Source of the DNA: Silanimonas sp044377035
GTDB lineage: Bacteria; Pseudomonadota; Gammaproteobacteria; Xanthomonadales; Xanthomonadaceae
Direction of reading: 5' to 3'
Length of the DNA: 64,000 nt
Assembly: GCF_044377035.1 (NCBI RefSeq)
Contig: NZ_JBILJW010000008.1
Coordinates: 1-64,000, forward strand
In this document: positions 60,268-64,000 of the stretch, piece after piece
Layout of the letters: each line of letters opens with the position of its first letter
Position numbering within the stretch: position 1 is the first letter of the stretch
Notes under the pieces: model-generated
What the model saw: only the letters and a program-made list of their open reading frames with translations
Told to the model about the DNA's origin: nothing
Databases searched by the model: none
Made by a program: the position numbers and the translations under genes

Positions 60268-61059
60268 TCAGGCCTGGCAGCGCGGGCACCAGTACAGCCG
60301 ACGCGTGCCGACCTCCTGCCGCTCGACCGTCGTGCCGCAGGCGATGCAGGGCTCGCCTTCGCGATCAAAGACCATGAAACGGAAGCCGCCCTTGGCGCTG
60401 TAGGCCTTCCCCCGGCGCCCGCGGGTGGCGTAGCTGAGGCGCGGAATGCGCAGGCAGGCGTCGGCCAGGCGTTTGCGCTCCTCGGCATCGAGGTCCTTCG
60501 GGCGGCGCATCGGCAGCAGGCCGGCGTCGAACAGGATTTCCGAGCGCAGGTAGTTGCCCAGCCCGCCGAGGAAGCCCTGGTCCAGCAGCAAGGCCCCGAG
60601 CTGGCGCCCGGCGAAGGCCGGCTCACCGAGGCGCCTCCGCACGGCCGTCACCGTCGTGTCGGCATCGAGCACGTCCGGGCCGAGCTTGGCGAGAAAGGGA
60701 TGCGCGGCGAGGCCGGCATCGTCCATGAGTGCGATGTCGGAGGCGGAATAGAGCAGAAGCGCCTTGGTCGCCGACTCGAGAACGACACGCAGGCTGCGCG
60801 TCGTTTCCGGACGCTCCCCAGCGTCTGCGACGCGCCACAGGCCGTAGAGCTGGTTGTGCGTGTAGAGCGTCAGCCCGTGTTCGAAGCGCGTCAGCAGCGC
60901 CTTGCCCCGTGGGGTGATCGACACCACGCGGTGTCCGACCAGCGATCGGGCGCGCTTGGAGAGTGCCGGGAGGTTCAACTCGGCGTGGACGATCGGCGCG
61001 CCGACGAGGGCTTCGGCCAGCTCGTCGGCGGCACGGCGGATTTCAGGACCTTCAGGCAT
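60268..61059 (-). CDS. nei: Endonuclease VIII-like DNA glycosylase
   Basis: 263 residues. MPEGPEIRRAAD begins with the catalytic Pro2-Glu3; SITPRGKALLTRF carries the beta-hairpin Lys; GLGNYLRSEILFDAG is the helix-two-turn-helix; and Cys pairs at CIACGTT and YWCPRCQA form the C-terminal zinc finger. It removes oxidised pyrimidines. The ATG at 61059 is fixed by the processed N-terminus rule. Confidence 0.93.
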   Translation of the reverse strand: MPEGPEIRRAADELAEALVGAPIVHAELNLPALSKRARSLVGHRVVSITPRGKALLTRFEHGLTLYTHNQLYGLWRVADAGERPETTRSLRVVLESATKALLLYSASDIALMDDAGLAAHPFLAKLGPDVLDADTTVTAVRRRLGEPAFAGRQLGALLLDQGFLGGLGNYLRSEILFDAGLLPMRRPKDLDAEERKRLADACLRIPRLSYATRGRRGKAYSAKGGFRFMVFDREGEPCIACGTTVERQEVGTRRLYWCPRCQA

Positions 61060-61104
61060 TCCTGCATCGTCGACCATCGACGATGCAGGAGACGTCGACG
61101 GGAC

Positions 61105-61449
61105 TCAGCCGCGGGCCGCGGCCGGGATCGTCGCGTGCAGCGAGGGCGGCACGGTCTGCCCGTCGTGGTATTCGAAGCCGACATCGCGCGGCCCCAAACG
61201 CGCCACGCGTGCGCCAACACCCGGGCCCGGGCCGTTGCGGGTGAGGAAGTACAGGGTCACGACCGCGCCGATGTGCAGCTCGAAACCGGCCGGACGCAGC
61301 AATGCACAGCCGCCCGGGGAAAGATCGAGCACCGCGCTGCGCCAGCCGCGGTCCGGGCAAGCCACCAGCACCTCGGCGGCGAAAGGCAGTCGTTCGTTGT
61401 CGCGTCGATTCTGGGCGTCCATGGCCTCGTCCCGGGGCATTGCGGTCAC
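61105..61449 (-). CDS. PilZ-domain cyclic-di-GMP receptor
   Basis: 114 residues, a single PilZ domain with both binding motifs: R16xxxR20 in RRDNERLPF and D42xSxxG47 in LDLSPGGCAL. GTG start overlaps the SDR stop. A stand-alone PilZ of this size usually passes the c-di-GMP signal to a partner. A c-di-GMP turnover protein is encoded 11 kb downstream in the same run of genes. Confidence 0.88.
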   Translation of the reverse strand: MTAMPRDEAMDAQNRRDNERLPFAAEVLVACPDRGWRSAVLDLSPGGCALLRPAGFELHIGAVVTLYFLTRNGPGPGVGARVARLGPRDVGFEYHDGQTVPPSLHATIPAAARG

Positions 61450-62219
61450 AGCGCCTTGGTCCGGCCGCCGTCGACCGCGAGCGTGGTGCCGGTAATGTAG
61501 CCGGCGGCGGGCGAGGCATAGAAGGCCACCGCCGCCGCCACCTCGGCGGGCTCGGCGAAGCGGCCGGCCGGCACCACCGAAAGGAACTCCGCTTCCACCT
61601 CGGCCAACGTGCGGCCGGTGCTGCGGGCCCGGTTCTCGAGGATCTGGGCGAGTCGCGCGGTCTTGGTGAAGCCCGGCAGCACCGAGTTCACGGTGATGCC
61701 GTCGGCGGCCACTTCCGTGGCGAGCGTCTTGGCCCAGGCGGCGACCGCGGCGCGAACGGTATTCGACACGCCGAGGTTCGGGATCGGCTCGCGCACCGAG
61801 GTCGAGATGATGTTGATGATCCGGCCGAAACCCTCGGCGCGCATGCCGGGAAGCAGGTGCTGGGCGAGGGCGTGCGCGGCGAGCAGCTGTTGCTGCAGCG
61901 TGTCGAGGAACTGGGCCGCACTGGCGTTCGCGATGGCGCCCGGGGGCGGACCCGCGGAATTGTTCACCAGTACCGCCACGGGCTCATCGCCGATCGCGGC
62001 GTGCACGTGCCGCGCCAGCGATTCCGGCTGCGAGGCGTCGGCCACGATGAATCCGTGTCCATGGCCGGGCAGGGTGGCGAGCGCGGCGCGCAGGGTCGCC
62101 TCGGTGCGTGCCAAGAGCCGCACTTTCGCGCCCACCGCCGCCAAAGCCTGTGCCGAGGCGAGTCCGATGCCTGCCGAGCCCCCACAAACCAGCGCGAGGC
62201 GACCGTCCAATGTGCTCAC
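61446..62219 (-). CDS. SDR-fold protein with atypical active site
   Basis: 257 residues. The NAD(P)-binding CGGSAGIGLASAQAL and VNNSAGPPPG are normal, and Ser139 (IISTSVRE) is kept, but the YxxxK motif reads S152-N-T-V-R156 (GVSNTVRAAVAAW), so catalytic Tyr and Lys are replaced. The C-terminus (YITGTTLAVDGG) is that of FabG-like proteins. It may be an enzyme with a different mechanism or a binding protein. GTG start overlaps the upstream stop. Confidence 0.85.
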   Translation of the reverse strand: MSTLDGRLALVCGGSAGIGLASAQALAAVGAKVRLLARTEATLRAALATLPGHGHGFIVADASQPESLARHVHAAIGDEPVAVLVNNSAGPPPGAIANASAAQFLDTLQQQLLAAHALAQHLLPGMRAEGFGRIINIISTSVREPIPNLGVSNTVRAAVAAWAKTLATEVAADGITVNSVLPGFTKTARLAQILENRARSTGRTLAEVEAEFLSVVPAGRFAEPAEVAAAVAFYASPAAGYITGTTLAVDGGRTKAL

Positions 62220-62578
62220 CGCTGCGGCACCTCGAGGGCCCGCATCATCTGCGGCACGAGATCGTCGTCGTGCTCGCCTTCCGGCGGGATCAGGTCCTCG
62301 AGCAGGATGCCCCAGTCGGCCACGTCGTCATCGTCCAAGCCATCGAGGGCGCGGAACTCGGCATCCATCAACGCGGCGCGGGCCGTGTCCTCACTGTCGT
62401 ACACCAACACCTGGCCGTCGCAATCCAGCACGTCGCCCACGCCGGATTCGCGCACCTGCAACCGCGCCCAGACGAGCATCCGCGCCGGGCAGGCCACCCA
62501 CCAGGCGGTCGTGACGACCGGGCTGCGCTCGTCGTACTCGCCGTCGAAATCGCTCTCGATACCGCTGTTCATGCTCAT
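62216..62578 (-). CDS. Unknown acidic protein
   Basis: 120 residues, ATG at 62578 seven bases behind GGAG. Very acidic at both ends (SDFDGEYDERS, LDGLDDDDVADWG, EGEHDDDLVP), with a central beta-like part (TTAWWVACPARMLVWARL, DVLDCDGQVLVYDS). No family recognised. Coupled to the SDR gene by a 4-base overlap. Confidence 0.65.
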   Translation of the reverse strand: MSMNSGIESDFDGEYDERSPVVTTAWWVACPARMLVWARLQVRESGVGDVLDCDGQVLVYDSEDTARAALMDAEFRALDGLDDDDVADWGILLEDLIPPEGEHDDDLVPQMMRALEVPQR

Positions 62579-62590
62579 GGGTGTCTCCAA

Positions 62591-62884
62591 TCAGGGGTAC
62601 TGGCGCATCACGATCATCACGGCAGCGCAGGCGATGGCGATGGCAGCGATCCAGCCGCTCAAGAAGGCCCAGAAGCCGAAGAAGGCCATGTCGCGGTCGG
62701 CGTCACGCGCGTAGCCGCGCTTCATCAGCCAGGCGCTGTAGCCCCATTGGCCGTCTTCGGTGCCCTCGGCGAAGGGCCAGCCACGGTCGCGGTGGTGCCG
62801 GTGGGCCAGCAAACGGAAGCCGATGTGGGCTGGGCCGGCGGAGCCGGCCAAGCCCAGCGTCAGGAAGAGGATGAAATCATCCAT
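62591..62884 (-). CDS. Small membrane protein, unknown
   Basis: 97 residues with an N-terminal hydrophobic segment (DDFILFLTLGLAGSAG) and a longer C-terminal one (FFGFWAFLSGWIAAIAIACAAVMIV), separated by a basic, His-rich stretch. Probably two spans with both ends on the same side. No family recognised. Lies 24 bases after asnS and 12 before the acidic protein. Confidence 0.65.
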   Translation of the reverse strand: MDDFILFLTLGLAGSAGPAHIGFRLLAHRHHRDRGWPFAEGTEDGQWGYSAWLMKRGYARDADRDMAFFGFWAFLSGWIAAIAIACAAVMIVMRQYP

Positions 62885-62908
62885 GGCGCGTCGAACCCGG
62901 CCCTGGCA

Positions 62909-64000
<1,092 letters not shown>

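Overview
This is a strongly GC-rich window of ordinary chromosome, packed with genes and free of insertion sequences, phage genes or CRISPR arrays. It most likely comes from a gammaproteobacterium of the Xanthomonas/Lysobacter order. The best evidence is the arginine cluster, which runs through acetylcitrulline (N-acetylornithine carbamoyltransferase, acetylcitrulline deacetylase and a fused N-acetylglutamate kinase/synthase), a layout known from Xanthomonas. A DksA with a long Lys/Ala/Pro tail and a giant NAD-dependent glutamate dehydrogenase fit the same group.

Layout. 1-6.3 kb: the end of an unknown gene, yidD, dksA, a cysS-sufE-DUF885 operon and a glycine-zipper envelope protein. 6.3-14.1 kb: the arginine operon argF'-argG-argE'-argB/A-GNAT-argC-argH. 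It is preceded by what looks like an arginine-codon leader peptide with a classical attenuator. 14.1-19 kb: an unknown gene, a DUF2339/DUF3999 membrane pair and tRNA-Pro(CGG). 19-31 kb: hisS, an orphan histidine ammonia-lyase-like gene, two PQQ-type sugar dehydrogenases, a flavoprotein, a lipoprotein FKBP isomerase coupled to a duplicated-domain secreted protein, trhO and putP. 31-45 kb: a DEAD-box helicase, uup, small enzymes, a secreted amidohydrolase, the large glutamate dehydrogenase, NAD kinase, a 5'-nucleotidase and an MFS transporter. 46-47.4 kb: a compact arsenic operon, arsR-arsC-aquaglyceroporin, with an operator touching the arsR start codon, followed by a voltage-gated-type ion channel.

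From 64 kb back to 48.4 kb every gene lies on the minus strand with tiny gaps or overlaps: asnS (partial), small unknown genes, an SDR-fold protein, a PilZ protein and nei. These are followed by a nearly complete kynurenine degradation route (aminomuconate semialdehyde dehydrogenase, carbonic anhydrase, 2-aminomuconate deaminase, 3-hydroxyanthranilate dioxygenase, a bicarbonate-transporter-like permease, ACMS decarboxylase, kynureninase, kynurenine monooxygenase). The same tight run continues into sbcB, an H-NOX nitric oxide sensor and a PAS-PAS-GGDEF-EAL cyclic-di-GMP protein.

The genes suggest a heterotroph that makes its own arginine and degrades amino acids (tryptophan via kynurenine, proline uptake, glutamate dehydrogenase, possibly histidine). 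The most interesting points are the putative arginine attenuator, the carbonic anhydrase plus SbtA-like permease inside the kynurenine operon, and the physical coupling of that operon to NO and c-di-GMP signalling.
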